A model generated the notes under the pieces. It was not told where the DNA came from, did not search any database, and saw only the letters and a list, made by a program, of their open reading frames with translations. Both the position numbers and the translations under genes were made by a program. DNA of 63,790 bases, from positions 96,758-160,547 of the forward strand of contig NW_004754899.1 of assembly GCF_000188695.1 (NCBI RefSeq), written 5' to 3'. Each line of letters opens with the position of its first letter. Position 1 is the first letter of the stretch. Positions 44,994 through 60,571 of the stretch are shown here, in pieces. This DNA comes from Salpingoeca rosetta. Lineage: Eukaryota; Opisthokonta; Choanoflagellata; Craspedida; Salpingoecidae.

Positions 44994-46003
44994 GGCGGCG
45001 TCCATCATTCACTGCTGCTCCCCCTCCTGCTGCTGCATCATCAACATCACAGTCCCGACGAACGAGCACAGATGCGTCTGCCCCAAGCGTCGGTGGCGTC
45101 GGCGGCGGCGGCGGTGGTGTTGTTGCTCGGTGGGCAGCTGCCATGCGGCGGCGCAGTGGTGACATCCCCGTTGAGGATGCCAAGCCTCCACAGCATCAAC
45201 ACACCCAGCACCAGCAGCAGCGTATGCCATCGTCGCCGCCGTCGTCGTCGTCAGCGTTGACATCGACAGCCCCGCACGGTGCACCGCAGCCGGCGACCGT
45301 GTCACCCACCGGCCGCTTCAGCCGGGGTGGCAGCCTCAACGCCGTCCCACCAACCACACAGCCACCACCTTCATCAGCACCACAGCAGCAGCAGCAGGGG
45401 CAGCAGGGGCAGCAGCAGCAAAGGGAGGAGGAGGAGGCAACAGCTTCGAGTGGTAGTAGCGGGACCCGGTTCCGCGGTGTGATGGATCGCATGAAGATAT
45501 TTGGTGGTGGCAGCGACAGTGCCGTTGTCAACAAACCACGACGCAGGCTGCAGCGCACCCCTTCATCATCAGGCACAACAGCTTCAATACCAACGACAAC
45601 AGCAGGAACAGCAACGTCGTCCTCGCCTCGTGTTGGTGGTGGCCCAGCGCGCACGCCCGCTGCCTCCACAACAACAGCGGCACCCGCACCATCGGACACT
45701 GCGTCGCATGTGCCGTCATCATCCCCTGGGCAGACTGGTGGCGGTGTGCTCGGGCTGGCAGCGCGGTTTGGCGGCGTGTCCACCACATCGTCAGCAGCAT
45801 CGTCGGTGCCAGGCAGTGGGCGGTCGTCACGCCAGGTGTCGCGCAAACCAAGCTTCACAGCTGCCGTGTCCTCCGCACAGTTCCGGCAGCACCAGCAGGG
45901 ACCGAGGAAGGACGATAGTGGTGATGATGGGGATACGCGCCCGGCGTGGATGAAGAAGCGATCTGGCAGTGGTGCAAGATTCAGCACCATCTACAAGCGG
46001 TAG
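37596..46003 (+). CDS. large tandem EH-domain protein with charged coiled coil (endocytic scaffold type)
   Basis: Twelve exons give 1,924 residues: 37596-37798, 38301-38379, 38670-38885, 39041-39139, 39355-40128, 40315-40404, 40526-40594, 40785-41582, 41948-42079, 42300-43995, 44195-44535 and 44726-46003. EH1 (about 20-105) has LGTIWSLVDVDHRGGLTKEQ, then FIAAMFLV and STLPPNL. EH2 (about 167-255) has FAKRDTDKDGFLSSS (an intact EF-hand loop), ARIWELSDVSRDGKMDVGEF and LPPNL. EH domains bind NPF motifs in endocytic proteins such as Eps15 and intersectin. A Glu/Lys/Ala coiled coil (about 515-700), Gln-rich stretches and a Ser/Thr/Pro-rich tail follow. Residues near 1290 read TIPQWKLDLMARKAARR, resembling the short conserved motif of phostensin/taperin. 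No SH3, RhoGEF or C2 domain is seen, so it is not a true intersectin. Exon 8 has a duplicated donor region. Confidence 0.85.
40999..41172 (+). repeat. 174-bp coding block, copy 2 (near-identical to 19871-20044)
   Basis: This is part of exon 8 of the EH-domain gene and differs from copy 1 at two of 174 positions (41054 and 41060). A further diverged partial copy follows at about 41215-41295 within the same exon. Confidence 0.93.
41550..41651 (+). repeat. 51-bp tandem duplication spanning exon end and 5' splice site
   Basis: Two exact 51-bp units, 41550-41600 and 41601-41651, each contain CTCGACTCTTCCGCCATGCA, the exon terminus CTCCAG and the donor GTGCGTGTG. The unit is 17 codons, so either donor (41583 or 41634) keeps the frame. 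Confidence 0.95.
41676..41896 (+). repeat. (GAT)n and (CA)n microsatellites in EH-gene intron
   Basis: About 20 GAT/ATG units lie at 41676-41736, then about 35 CA units at 41826-41896, in the intron following the duplicated donor. Confidence 0.93.
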
Positions 46004-46891
<888 letters not shown>

Positions 46892-47682
46892 CTACTTTTT
46901 CTTCTTCTTCTTCCCGCCCTTTTTCTTCTTCCCACCCTTCTTCGCTAATTTCCCCGCAGCTGAAATTGCCTCATACAGTTCACTCCGCATTCGATGCCCG
47001 ACTTTGATCGTCACAGTGGGCAGCCCTGGGGTGCGCCGTGGTGTTGTGTGTATGTGTGTGTTGTGTGTGTTGTGTGTGTAAGTGTATTGTGTGAGCGGAA
47101 ATGGGAAGCAACAGGAAGCACAGCGGTTCAGCCGCATCAACAACAAATACACACACACATATACACACACGTATACACACGTACACACAAACACACACGT
47201 ACACAAGTACACTCGTACATACATACATACATACGCGCACACACACGTACGCACACCCGCGCAACCCCCTCCCCCCTCGCACCCCCACGTTTTTATACAG
47301 CAGTGAGGCAGCGCACCTTTCTCCTTGCGCTGCTTGAGCGCGTCCAGGATCATCTGTCCGTATGTGTCGCCGATGGTGTTGAAAGAGAGGTTGAGAGTCT
47401 TGAGTGTTGAGTTTTGCAAAATGTTCTCGCACATGCCCGAAATGCCTGCATGCATATCCTCTTCACTGCACTCTGCAACATCGATGCCATTCTCCTGCAG
47501 TGACAGCTGGAGGGATAGCATGTGCGGGGTTGTGGTTGTGGGCGTGTTTGCGTGTTGGGGGGGGGGTGAGACATGCAATGAAGTGTTCTGAGGCGCCAAC
47601 AGAACCACGGCCACTCGGCACTCCCAGCAACACAGACACAGACACAGACACAGACACAGACACAGACACACACACAGACACA

Positions 47683-47732
<50 letters not shown>

Positions 47733-48336
47733 CGTACGCAACACAACAGACCTCCTGCAGCACATCGCTCGCGGGGAAAACTTTGGAAATGTCACGGAGA
47801 CCTGTGGAATGACGGTGAGCAGGTGGGGAGAGGGAGGAGGTCACACCCGAACACGACGTGTTGAGAGGGGACGGGGAGAGGGAGACAGGAACGATCGGAA
47901 CAATGTGTATGAGCGAAGAGCAGCGCGGACGAGCCGCATGGACAGAGAGACGGAGGGACAGATGAACGAACAGATAGAGATCGCAAACAAAGCCAACCAC
48001 ACACCCACACCCACACCCACACCCACACCCACACCCACCCACCCACCCCCCCCCCACACACACACACACACACATACACACACTAGGTTGCAGCACGTGC
48101 TCACCGATGGGCCCGAGGGTGTTGCCTTCCAGGTCGACGTGTGTAAGCGGAACAGCCGAGAGGTAGCGGAAGAGAATTTCGCCTGCGTGGGAATCAAGTG
48201 AACACCGGTGCAGCCGCAGCTTGCGCAGCATCTCGTTGTGGGCCAGCTCTGATGGCGGTGGTTGAAGGGGTGATGGCGGTGAAGAAGATAACGGTGGTGA
48301 GGGCAAGGATTGCGTTTGATCAAGCTGGGGTTGAAT

Positions 48337-48396
<60 letters not shown>

Positions 48397-49565
48397 CCCC
48401 TTACCGAGTGCCAAGAGGCGCACGCCCTCTGACCCGAGCTTGATAAAGGACATGTTAATCTGGGTGATGTGTTTGTTGAAGCCAAGCCCTTCAGCGAGCG
48501 TTGCCAACCCACGCGTGTCTGCAAACTTGCAGCCAAGCATCTCAAACTTGGTGAAATCACGGCGCTGGCGCAGGTAGGTTGACAGCACAGCTGCATCTTC
48601 GTTGCGCAGCGTTAGGTTCCACAGATACAGCTCCTGCAGAAATGGATAGCCAGTCTCCAACAGCGCATTGAATAACGGCGCTAGTCTGTTGGACGTGGGG
48701 AATTCGTGCACATGCACAATGCGTTGAGTTTAGTGTTGCGTGTGACGTACGCGTGTGCATGTGTTTCTCTGTCAAAGCTGGCAGCGCTCAAGCTTCGTAC
48801 ACGCTTGGATATCCACCGCCACAAACTCAAACACATGCTCATGCTTACCTCGATTGCGGGTTTTGTGTTGTGTAGAGTTCAACGCTGTCCACGACGAGAT
48901 GCACAAACGGGGCACAATCTTTGATGGTTGTCTTGACAGCCGTCTCCACAGCTGGTAATAAGAAGCACGCAACCGAAAGGTGTCGTAAGTGTGCTTCTCA
49001 ATGCACCTGCCCATCAATATGCAACGGAGCACTCACGCAGCCTCCGCCCCTGTCCCTGTCAGCATGTCTCTGTCCCTGCCTGCATGTCACACACACACTC
49101 ACACCCCCACACACCCCTACACCCCCCACATGCCCACACACGCACACACGCACACACACATACCTGGTATGGCTTGTTGGCCTGCTGCAGTGAGACGCTT
49201 CTGATAACCAGCCTAGATAACGGGCCAACCACAAGCAGCACGAGAGATGAATGGAAAAGGGAGGGGGAGTGTCCGTCATCTACCATGCCAGAACTGTCGC
49301 TTAAGCTTCACAGAGACGACACAGCGTGCTGTCTCAAGTGTCGCACGTACCCAGAATCGCTTGGCCAGCTCTTGCATCTGCAGCTGCATGGCTGACGGCT
49401 CCTTTGATTTGGAGTCCTGCACACGTGTGTTTACATCAGACACATCAACATGAACCAGGTGCCGTGAGGGTCGTTGAAGCGTGAAGCAAATTTCCCCACC
49501 TTTGGCGCTGTATGACACCACGGCACCACGGCACCACCACCGCCGCCGCCGCCGCCGCCACCACC

Positions 49566-49597
<32 letters not shown>

Positions 49598-49684
49598 ATC
49601 AACATGCGTGCCTGCATGCGCATGCACACACCCACACACACACACCTTCTTGCCGCCGGACTTTTTCTTGCCTTTCTTGACCAT
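46892..49684 (-). CDS. leucine-rich-repeat protein with Lys/Gly-rich termini
   Basis: Nine minus-strand exons (49684-49646, 49416-49351, 49212-49164, 48951-48849, 48685-48405, 48248-48105, 47801-47752, 47506-47317, 47025-46892) give 351 residues. The termini are strikingly similar: MVKKGKKKSGGKK at the start and KKGGKKKKGGKKKKKK at the end. The body has ribonuclease-inhibitor-type repeats: FLQELYLWNLTLRNEDAAVL, HITQINMSFIKLGSEGVRLL, MLRKLRLHRCSLDSHAGEIL, LTHVDLEGNTLGPIGE and TLKTLNLSFNTIGDTYGQM. It begins with a segment (LQMQELAKRFW) of unknown type. Lys-rich tails around LRR bodies are common in axonemal proteins, so a flagellar role is possible but unproven. At exon 3, two in-frame acceptors 12 bases apart (exon starting at 49212 or 49200) are equally possible. 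Confidence 0.82.
48335..48395 (+). repeat. (GACA)n tetranucleotide array
   Basis: About 15 GACA units lie in an intron of the minus-strand LRR gene, beginning about ten bases downstream of a donor in the sense direction. Confidence 0.95.
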
Positions 49685-50118
49685 GGTCTTTGTTTGTTTC
49701 CTCCTTGCTTGCTTGCTTCCTTATTGATGTCCCTCCTTCCTCCCTCCTTCCTTGCCTCCCTTGTGACTCACTTCCTCCTCCTTGTTCTGGCACGGTGCCA
49801 CCCTCGTGTGTGTGTTTGATGGCGGCTGCCTTGTTTGTGTTTGGTCGTGGTGGTGCGCCAGGCGAAAATTTCGGCTCGTCGTCAGCGCCAATTGTTAATA
49901 TCTTCCACTATTCTTCCGTAACCGCCGCGCACGTTTGGGCAAACAAGCACAGGAGGAAGGAAGGTGGAGGTTGTGGTGTGGTGTGGTGTGTGGTGGTGCA
50001 TTCAAACCCTTTGCGTCTCTTCGTCTGTTTTCTCTCTTTCCATTGGGGCTGCCTTGAGTCCTTTGACACAGGCTAGCAAGCAAGCAGGAAAGCTGCGACT
50101 GCTGCAGCGACGAGAGAG
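49685..50118. other. divergent promoter between two LRR genes
   Basis: A 434-base head-to-head spacer. It contains a T/C-rich stretch next to the minus-strand gene start and an imperfect palindrome GTTTGGGCAAAC near 49935. I could not find a convincing RFX X-box by eye. Confidence 0.5.
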
Positions 50119-51065
50119 ATGGCGCTGGCAGACCATGATATTGTGCGGGTGAGCGGGGAGTATGAGCCTGCGAGCGTGCGAACGCTGGTGTTGGACAACA
50201 TGGAGCTGATCAGCGTGGCAGCCTTGTCCAAGTGCACGCGCTTAACAACGCTCTCGCTCGCCGGGAACATGCTGCACGACTTGCGAGCCTTGAGCAACCT
50301 GACGGAACTGACCAGTATCGACGCCACAAACAACCGCATCTCGTCCCTCAAGGACATTCGTTCCCTCAGCAAGCTCACCACGCTCCGCGTCGCCGGCAAC
50401 CCGCTCCCGACCGACTTTTCCGCTCTCCTCAACGACATCAGGAGCCTCCACAGTCTCGTCCGCCTCGATATTGCCACCAAAGACCTCCCATACGAAGGTG
50501 TGTGAACTTGTGTGTGGATAACACACGCTTCTGGTGTTGCAGGCTCGCCTCTTGAATGTGCATGTGCGTGACCGTGTTTGTGGTTGAAACTGGATTGTTG
50601 TGTTTAACTTTCTTTGTTTCCGTACTTGAACGGTTGTATGTATGTATGTGTGTGTGTTTGTGCATGTGTGTATGTGCATGTGCGTGTGTGTGTGTACATG
50701 TGTGTGTGTGTGTGTGTGCATGAACTCGTGCGTTTGGCATGTGGTGCAATAGGCCATGCCGTTTTTCACATACTTGTTCTTCATTGTCATTCTCAACAAC
50801 CACTCGCTGGCATTGGTGTGGTTGATTGGAATGACACCAGGCACCATCGACCTTGAGCTATTGCGGTCACAGCTGCCAACCCTCAGAGTCTTCAATGGTA
50901 AGCAGTTGATGAGCGGTTGCTCGTGCTGCATGGAGGTGGCCGAGAGCGTGTGTTGCTTTGTGTTGACTGACACGTGCGACACCTTGATCATGGACGTTCA
51001 GGGCAACGACTGGAGTTTACAGAACTGCTGGAGCCACGAGAACAACTGCGTGTGTGTGTGTGTTG

Positions 51066-51127
<62 letters not shown>

Positions 51128-51659
51128 TGCGTGCGTGTGATGTATGCGTGCGTCTGCACGTAAGAGTACGTGTGCGCACGCTTGCGCATGTGTATGCATT
51201 TGACCCACATTCCAGCTGACATCCTGTCGTGCTGTGTGGCTGCCCACCCTGCTGCCCACCCCCTGCTACCCAACCAGTGCTGATTACGGACACTGAATTG
51301 ACGAAGATGGAGCTGCCTCGCATCATGGATGGCGAGAAGTGGAAGCAGCAGGACACGGAGTTTTCTGGTTCGTGCCTGCTCACAACGAAGACTTACACTG
51401 CTGTTGCGGTGTTGAATTGATGCGAATCAACCCCCATCATCGCCTACACTCACCCCTCAACGGTCTTTGCCTCCATGTATTCACACGATTTCTTGCTGGT
51501 ACCATGATCATCATCATCATCATTACCAACACGGGCGTGACAGATTGCCTGCAGGCATGTGCGGACTTTTCCGAGTCCATACGTGCGGAGCTGGCAACAG
51601 ATGAACTGCTTGAAGAGAAAACCAAATCAACAGACGCAACAACACCAGCAGCCGACTGA
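50119..51659 (+). CDS. SDS22-type leucine-rich-repeat protein (LRRC61-like)
   Basis: Four exons (50119-50497, 50841-50897, 51278-51367, 51544-51659) give 213 residues. Four or so SDS22-type repeats follow the N-terminus: VRTLVLDNMELISVAALSKC, LTTLSLAGNMLHDLRALSNL, LTSIDATNNRISSLKDIRSL and LTTLRVAGNPLPTDFSALL. A cap ends in LRSQLPTLRVFN, the usual LRRcap tryptophan-free variant. The remaining 60 residues are charged (ELATDELLEEKTK). The size and the repeat-cap layout resemble the small LRRC61 group, but SDS22-type repeats are common and orthology is not claimed. The exon 4 acceptor was chosen as GACAG (51541-51543), because the nearer CAG changes frame. It is divergent from the larger LRR gene. 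Confidence 0.82.
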
Positions 51660-51817
51660 CACTTGCGATGTTGATGTGTGTGTGTGTGTTAGAGATTGAT
51701 TACTCGATTGTGTATGAGTGAGGTGATAACGAATGCGCACAGCACGTTTGGTGCGTGCGTGCTCTTGCAGTTGCTGTTGCGACGAGCGAACGACCAATAA
51801 GAGACTCTTGAGATTGC

Positions 51818-51823
51818 TTTATT
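51818..51823 (-). other. polyadenylation signal of aldo/keto reductase gene
   Basis: AATAAA on the minus strand, about 85 bases beyond the stop codon at 51906. The convergent 246-base spacer 51660-51905 otherwise shows only a (GT)n stretch near 51857. Confidence 0.55.
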
Positions 51824-51905
51824 TTACTCGCATGAAGAACCATCAACATACAGAAATGTGTGTGTGTGTGTGTGTGTGTGAGTGAGTGTATGTGTGTGAC
51901 TGAAA

Positions 51906-52210
51906 TCAGTCGTGTTGTCGTCCCGCCTGCATCCGCCACACCATCTCGTAGGGATCTGTTCATGGCATTGAGATGCATCGAGATGAGCGGTCTGTGCCAG
52001 GGCAAAGTGGATGTGTACGACACACATAAACACACACACGCATACAAACACACACACGCACACTCCTCTCCCAGTCCCTTGCGTACATGGCACGTCGAGC
52101 TTTGAGAGGCGGGTGAGGGTGTCCATGTCCTGCGGAGAAATGGTCCAGTTGTCCATGCCGGCCTGGCAGTTCTCAACCAGCTGATCCACAGTGCGCGCAC
52201 CAATCACAAC

Positions 52211-52256
<46 letters not shown>

Positions 52257-53854
52257 GTGTGTGTGTGTACAATTGATGTGCGCTCTGAACACTTTCCAAC
52301 AATCCTCACGTGCCATCATCATCACCAGGCCGTCACCACCACCACCACCACCGCTGGGCAGACCTGTGCCAACGGCCGACTGCTGCAAGAGCCATTTGAG
52401 AGCAACTTGTGCTGTCGTTCGTCCGCACTCCTTTGCCACGCCGTCCAGCGCAGCAAGCAGCGGCCACACCTGTAGCGTGTGCGTGTGGGCGTGTTGAGTT
52501 GGTTGAGAATGGGTGATGAAGCAAGCAGTAACTTCTTCGATGAACGTTTGCAACACAACACAACACAGCGCAACACAACACAGCACAACACACACACACA
52601 CACACCAACACAACACAACACAGCGCAACACAACACAGCACAACACACACACCAACCACAACGCCATCCCCGCCTCCCATGTGTACTACGCACGAATGCC
52701 TGGTCCTTGAAGGTGGACAGGCCCGGATGGGACTGCAACTTCGACCCGTGGCTCTCCGCCCACGCAACGCGCGACCCCTAATGTTGGGACACGACGACAT
52801 GGCATTGTGTGGTGTTAGTGTGGTGTATGCGTGTGTGTGTATGTGTGTGTACGTGTGTGCATCAGTGGCATGAACCTATGTGCAGGATGCAAATTGGACC
52901 ACGCAGACATGACACAGACACAAAGACACACACAGACGCACACACATACACACACAAATAGGCACACACGTACACACACAGAACCCCCCCCCCCACATAT
53001 GCACACACGCACTGCTGGTGCTGGTGCGTTGCGCTTGATTTTGCCCGTCAGCCAGCCGCCCTGGAGTGAAGAAGATGCAAGGATGGCACGTGACCAAGTG
53101 GTGAGCTGACATGTAGTCGTGTAGAAGATTCAGGGGATTTGTGCTCCAGATACACACACAACATGCACGGGTTTCATGCTTTCCTCATAATGCCACCATC
53201 AGTCACACACTCTGACACACACATGCATCACCATTACCGCCACCGCTGCCATCACCATCCTCACCTTGAGCGGTGACCAGGGCATGAGGCACAGCCCCTC
53301 CCGCTGGCACACTGGCTGCAGCTCCCACTCCGTCCAGCGACACAGCAAGCTGTACTGCGCCTGCACGCAGCACGGTGTTTGTGTTTGACGGGTGTTCGAG
53401 TGTCAATGCACAAGATGGAACCACACACGCCTATTCGCAGCAGCAGCAGCCTCAGCCATTCCACTATCACCATCATCACCACCATCAACACTACCAACAC
53501 AACCAACAGCAATCATCATCACCNNNNNNNNNNNNNNNNNNNNNNNNNNNNNNNNNNNNNNNNNNNNNNNNNNNNNNNNNNNNNNNNNNNNNNNNNNNNN
53601 NNNNNNNNNNNNNNNNNNNNNNNTCTAAATTTTTTTACAGTGTCCCCCCGTTTCGTAGTTACACTCAAGTGTTGTGCCTTCCTACCACACTCAAAAAAAA
53701 ACATGTTCTCATTCATTTACAAATGTATCTCCGTTAATTTTTTTCAAGAAGCAGCGTGTGAGTGTGAAGAACGGAGGGAGAGAGAGAGAGAGAGAGAAAA
53801 AGCAATCTCCAGACATGCCGCCCGGCAGACAGGCAGAGAGACATAAAGAGATAC

Positions 53855-53926
<72 letters not shown>

Positions 53927-55229
53927 CACAACCCAGAATCTCAACGCATGCACGCACGCACACACACACACACACACACATACATACATACACACACGCA
54001 CACAAAATATCCCCCCCCTCACACACAGCTGACCTTGCCCTGTCGAATGAGATCATGGATTGTCATGAGCGTTTCCTCAATTGGCGTGCCATCATCCCAG
54101 CTGCATGTGCATGTGTGGATTGTGTTCGTGTGTCTGTGAGTGCGTGCAAAAGCGTATTTGTATGCGTGCACCTACACGCGGGTACACGACGTACAGGGGT
54201 TGCAACCCACCAGTGCATCTGATACAAGTCGACGTAGTCTGTCTGCAGTCGCTTCAGGCTGGCGGCGATGCTGTTGACCACGGTGCAGGTTCAAACAGGG
54301 CGCAGGGCGCAGGGCGCAGGGCGCAGGGCGCAGGGCGCAGGGCGCAGGGCGCAGGGCGCAGGGCAGGGATTGCAGCATTTACTCTGATTTGCACATGGTT
54401 ATGACCTGATCCCTTCAAAGAAGCAAGCGCACACAGCACTCCACCATTTGGCTCTTCCACGCTGACACACACACACACACACATGTGCAAACCTGCGAAG
54501 GATGTGCTTGCGGCTGAGGCCGACGCCGTTGATGTCCTTGTCGCCGCTCCCAAAGCGAACCTTTGTGGCAATCACTAGGTGTGCAACAAGGCAGCGTGTG
54601 AGCGATGGGGTGAGCAAAGCGAGCGAGCACGCTAGCGACTGAGCAAGCAAGCAAGCAAACAAGCGTACAGTAGTGCGCATGCGATCACCATCCCCTTTGC
54701 TTACCAAGGGATTCTCTGTTGTCTCGCTCCTTCATCCACTCGCCCAGGATGGTCTCTGTCCTGAAGGCACAACGGATAGGAAGGGTGAGTGTGGGATGAG
54801 CAGATGACATCGCTCGATGAGCGCACACGCACGCATGCACGTGCGCACGCGCTCTAGACTCTCACACACACACATACGCACACACGTATGCACACGCACA
54901 CACACTCACACACACACACATACGCACACACGCGCGTGCGCAAGACTCACTCTCCGCCAGAGTACACGTCTGCTGTGTCGATGAAGTTTCCGCCCAATTC
55001 AACAAACTTGTCCAGGATGTCAAAGGACTCCTGCTTCGTGCACTGCTGCAAGCCTACAAGCGGCCAGAGAGGCAGTTAAGGAGGAGGAGGAGGGGGGGGG
55101 GAGGAGAAGAGGATGATCGGCCAGGGATTCAAGCAAGTAGGCGACAGTCAATCGCACTGTCAGTGAGTGAGGTGATTCAAGCAATACGACAGTGAGTTCG
55201 CGTTGGCTCATTCAAGCAACCACACTGCG

Positions 55230-55291
<62 letters not shown>

Positions 55292-55372
55292 GAGGGATTT
55301 GCCAAACGTCATTGTGCCCAGGCAGATGCGTGACACACGCAGCCCGCTGCTGCCCAAGAACGTTGTTTCCAT
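51906..55372 (-). CDS. aldo/keto reductase family protein
   Basis: Twelve exons are seen on the minus strand: 55372-55288, 55053-54951, 54760-54705, 54574-54493, about 54282-54211, 54100-54034, 53360-53265, 53060-53013, 52777-52694, 52469-52364, 52209-52087 and 51955-51906. The start [19 protein letters not shown] and [12 protein letters not shown] (catalytic Asp and Tyr) are typical. So are [12 protein letters not shown] (catalytic Lys), [13 protein letters not shown] (catalytic His), [43 protein letters not shown] and [10 protein letters not shown]. These enzymes reduce carbonyls with NADPH; the substrate is unknown. The exon that should encode the VRYxGVSN region between QGK and AQYSLL is missing and probably lies in the gap at 53524-53623. 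The acceptor before the [12 protein letters not shown] exon is non-canonical (AC at 54284-54283). The gene is divergent from mtHSP70. Confidence 0.88.
52553..52661 (+). repeat. A/C-rich CAACA minisatellite in aldo/keto reductase intron
   Basis: GCAACACAACACAGCACAACAC-type units are repeated twice with (CA)n between. Composition is almost purely A/C on the plus strand, resembling the PL8 intron tract. Confidence 0.85.
53524..53623. other. assembly gap (100 Ns)
   Basis: This placeholder-length gap lies in the aldo/keto reductase gene and probably hides one exon. Confidence 0.95.
53861..53922 (+). repeat. (GA)n microsatellite
   Basis: About 30 GA units in an intron of the aldo/keto reductase gene ((CT)n in its sense direction). 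Confidence 0.94.
54301..54363 (+). repeat. 7-bp minisatellite, nine copies of CGCAGGG
   Basis: Nine head-to-tail heptamers sit about 18 bases upstream (in the gene sense) of the aldo/keto reductase exon that lacks a normal acceptor. Confidence 0.96.
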
Positions 55373-56076
55373 CGTTGGCGTGCGAGGTAGTGGGTGTTGA
55401 GATGGTGATGGCAAGAAACAGGCAGTGCAAGAAGAGTGCTTGACGCAAGTCATGTGGTTGTCCTCCGCTTTGCTAATTGCACACACCTTGGTGGGTCGCA
55501 ATTTGCAACGCATACACGTGTACACCAGGTGTTGGTATCCACCGAAAATTTCTTCTGGGCGCTTCTCTCGTTGCGTTCGTGATTGCGGGGCGGTCGCAAA
55601 CACCACAAAAAGGTGTTCTTGCACTCGCTTCTCGCACAAAGCACATGTGCGTGGCTTGAAAGACGAAGCAACCTCCTCCTTCTACCTTTTTTTCCACCTT
55701 TCTTTCATCTTGCTTGCTTCTTGCCCGCTTGGCCACGCGCTCACATATCCATCATCACTGGTGCGTGCTTGCGTGTCTGCCTTCTTGCCCTGCCTCTCTG
55801 TATGCATGTGTGAGTGTGTGTGAGTGTGTGGCGCGTGCGTGTTGGGTGGGGTTGTTGCACTCACTTTCCCTGCCTCGTCATTGTTGTAGTCAAAGGTCTG
55901 CGCGGCTCCTTGCTGTGTGCCGTGTGTGTGTGTGTGTGCCATCCAGCCAGCAAGTCGCTGTTGTCGCTCACCGTCATCATCATCATCAATGCCATCACCA
56001 TCGTCGTCAACGTGTGTTTGCCTGTTATCCGTGCACAGTGTCTTTAGAGAGCACAAGTTAGAGCACACAAGCAGCC
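55373..56076. other. divergent promoter region, aldo/keto reductase and mtHSP70
   Basis: A 704-base head-to-head spacer. No clear heat-shock element array (alternating GAA/TTC pentamers) was found by eye, apart from isolated GAAnnTTC-like pieces near 55548-55575. No exon is supported. Confidence 0.45.
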
Positions 56077-59948
<3,872 letters not shown>

Positions 59949-60571
59949 GCTCACCCCCCCCCCCTGGTTCCAACCTCAACTCCAAACTCCAAAATCCAAT
60001 CCAATCCAACTCCAATCAACCATCTGTCCATCTTTGGTGCAGAGTGATGTGTGTATCGTGCCTCGTGTGTCGCACCAAAGGCACGCTTCTGCTGTTGTGC
60101 TATATTGCCCGAGTGTTTCGTGTGTTCGTGTGTGCACGTTATGTGTAAATCTCTCTCTCTCTCTCCAACCCCAACAACACCAAAAACAAGTCGAGTCTGT
60201 TCGTTTCACAATGCAGCAGCTTGCACTGGTTCTCCCCTTTCCCACCACCACAACATGGTTTTTCTTCTTCCAATCTTCCACCTTTGGTGTTTGTATCCAA
60301 ATGAACCGACACTAATGACATGAGACGAGCAGACGGCACACCTCAATCACTGCTCTACTAGGCTGCACAACAACAACAACAACATCAACACATGGGCACT
60401 ACACACGTGTGGAATTGAATGGCACGGGACACGCAAGGCTGGCTGTTTGATTGATTAGCGTGTGTGTCGTGGCAACAGCGTGGAAGACAAGTGACACCGC
60501 ACACACACACACACACACATGTATGTGATGCCACTCGACACACGACCGTGTTACACACCACCAATGCCGTG
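59949..60571. other. intergenic, convergent 3' ends
   Basis: A 623-base spacer between mtHSP70 (+) and the R3H gene (-). CCAATCCAACTCC repeats follow the mtHSP70 stop. No exon or clear polyadenylation signal is supported. Confidence 0.4.

Noticed and set aside
48335..48395. Possible CRISPR-like array
   Set aside because: It is a simple (GACA)n microsatellite without spacers, in an intron of a eukaryotic gene.
52513..52781. Forward open frames over the reductase introns
   Set aside because: They are produced by CAACA repeats. The minus-strand exons here carry the aldo/keto reductase motifs.
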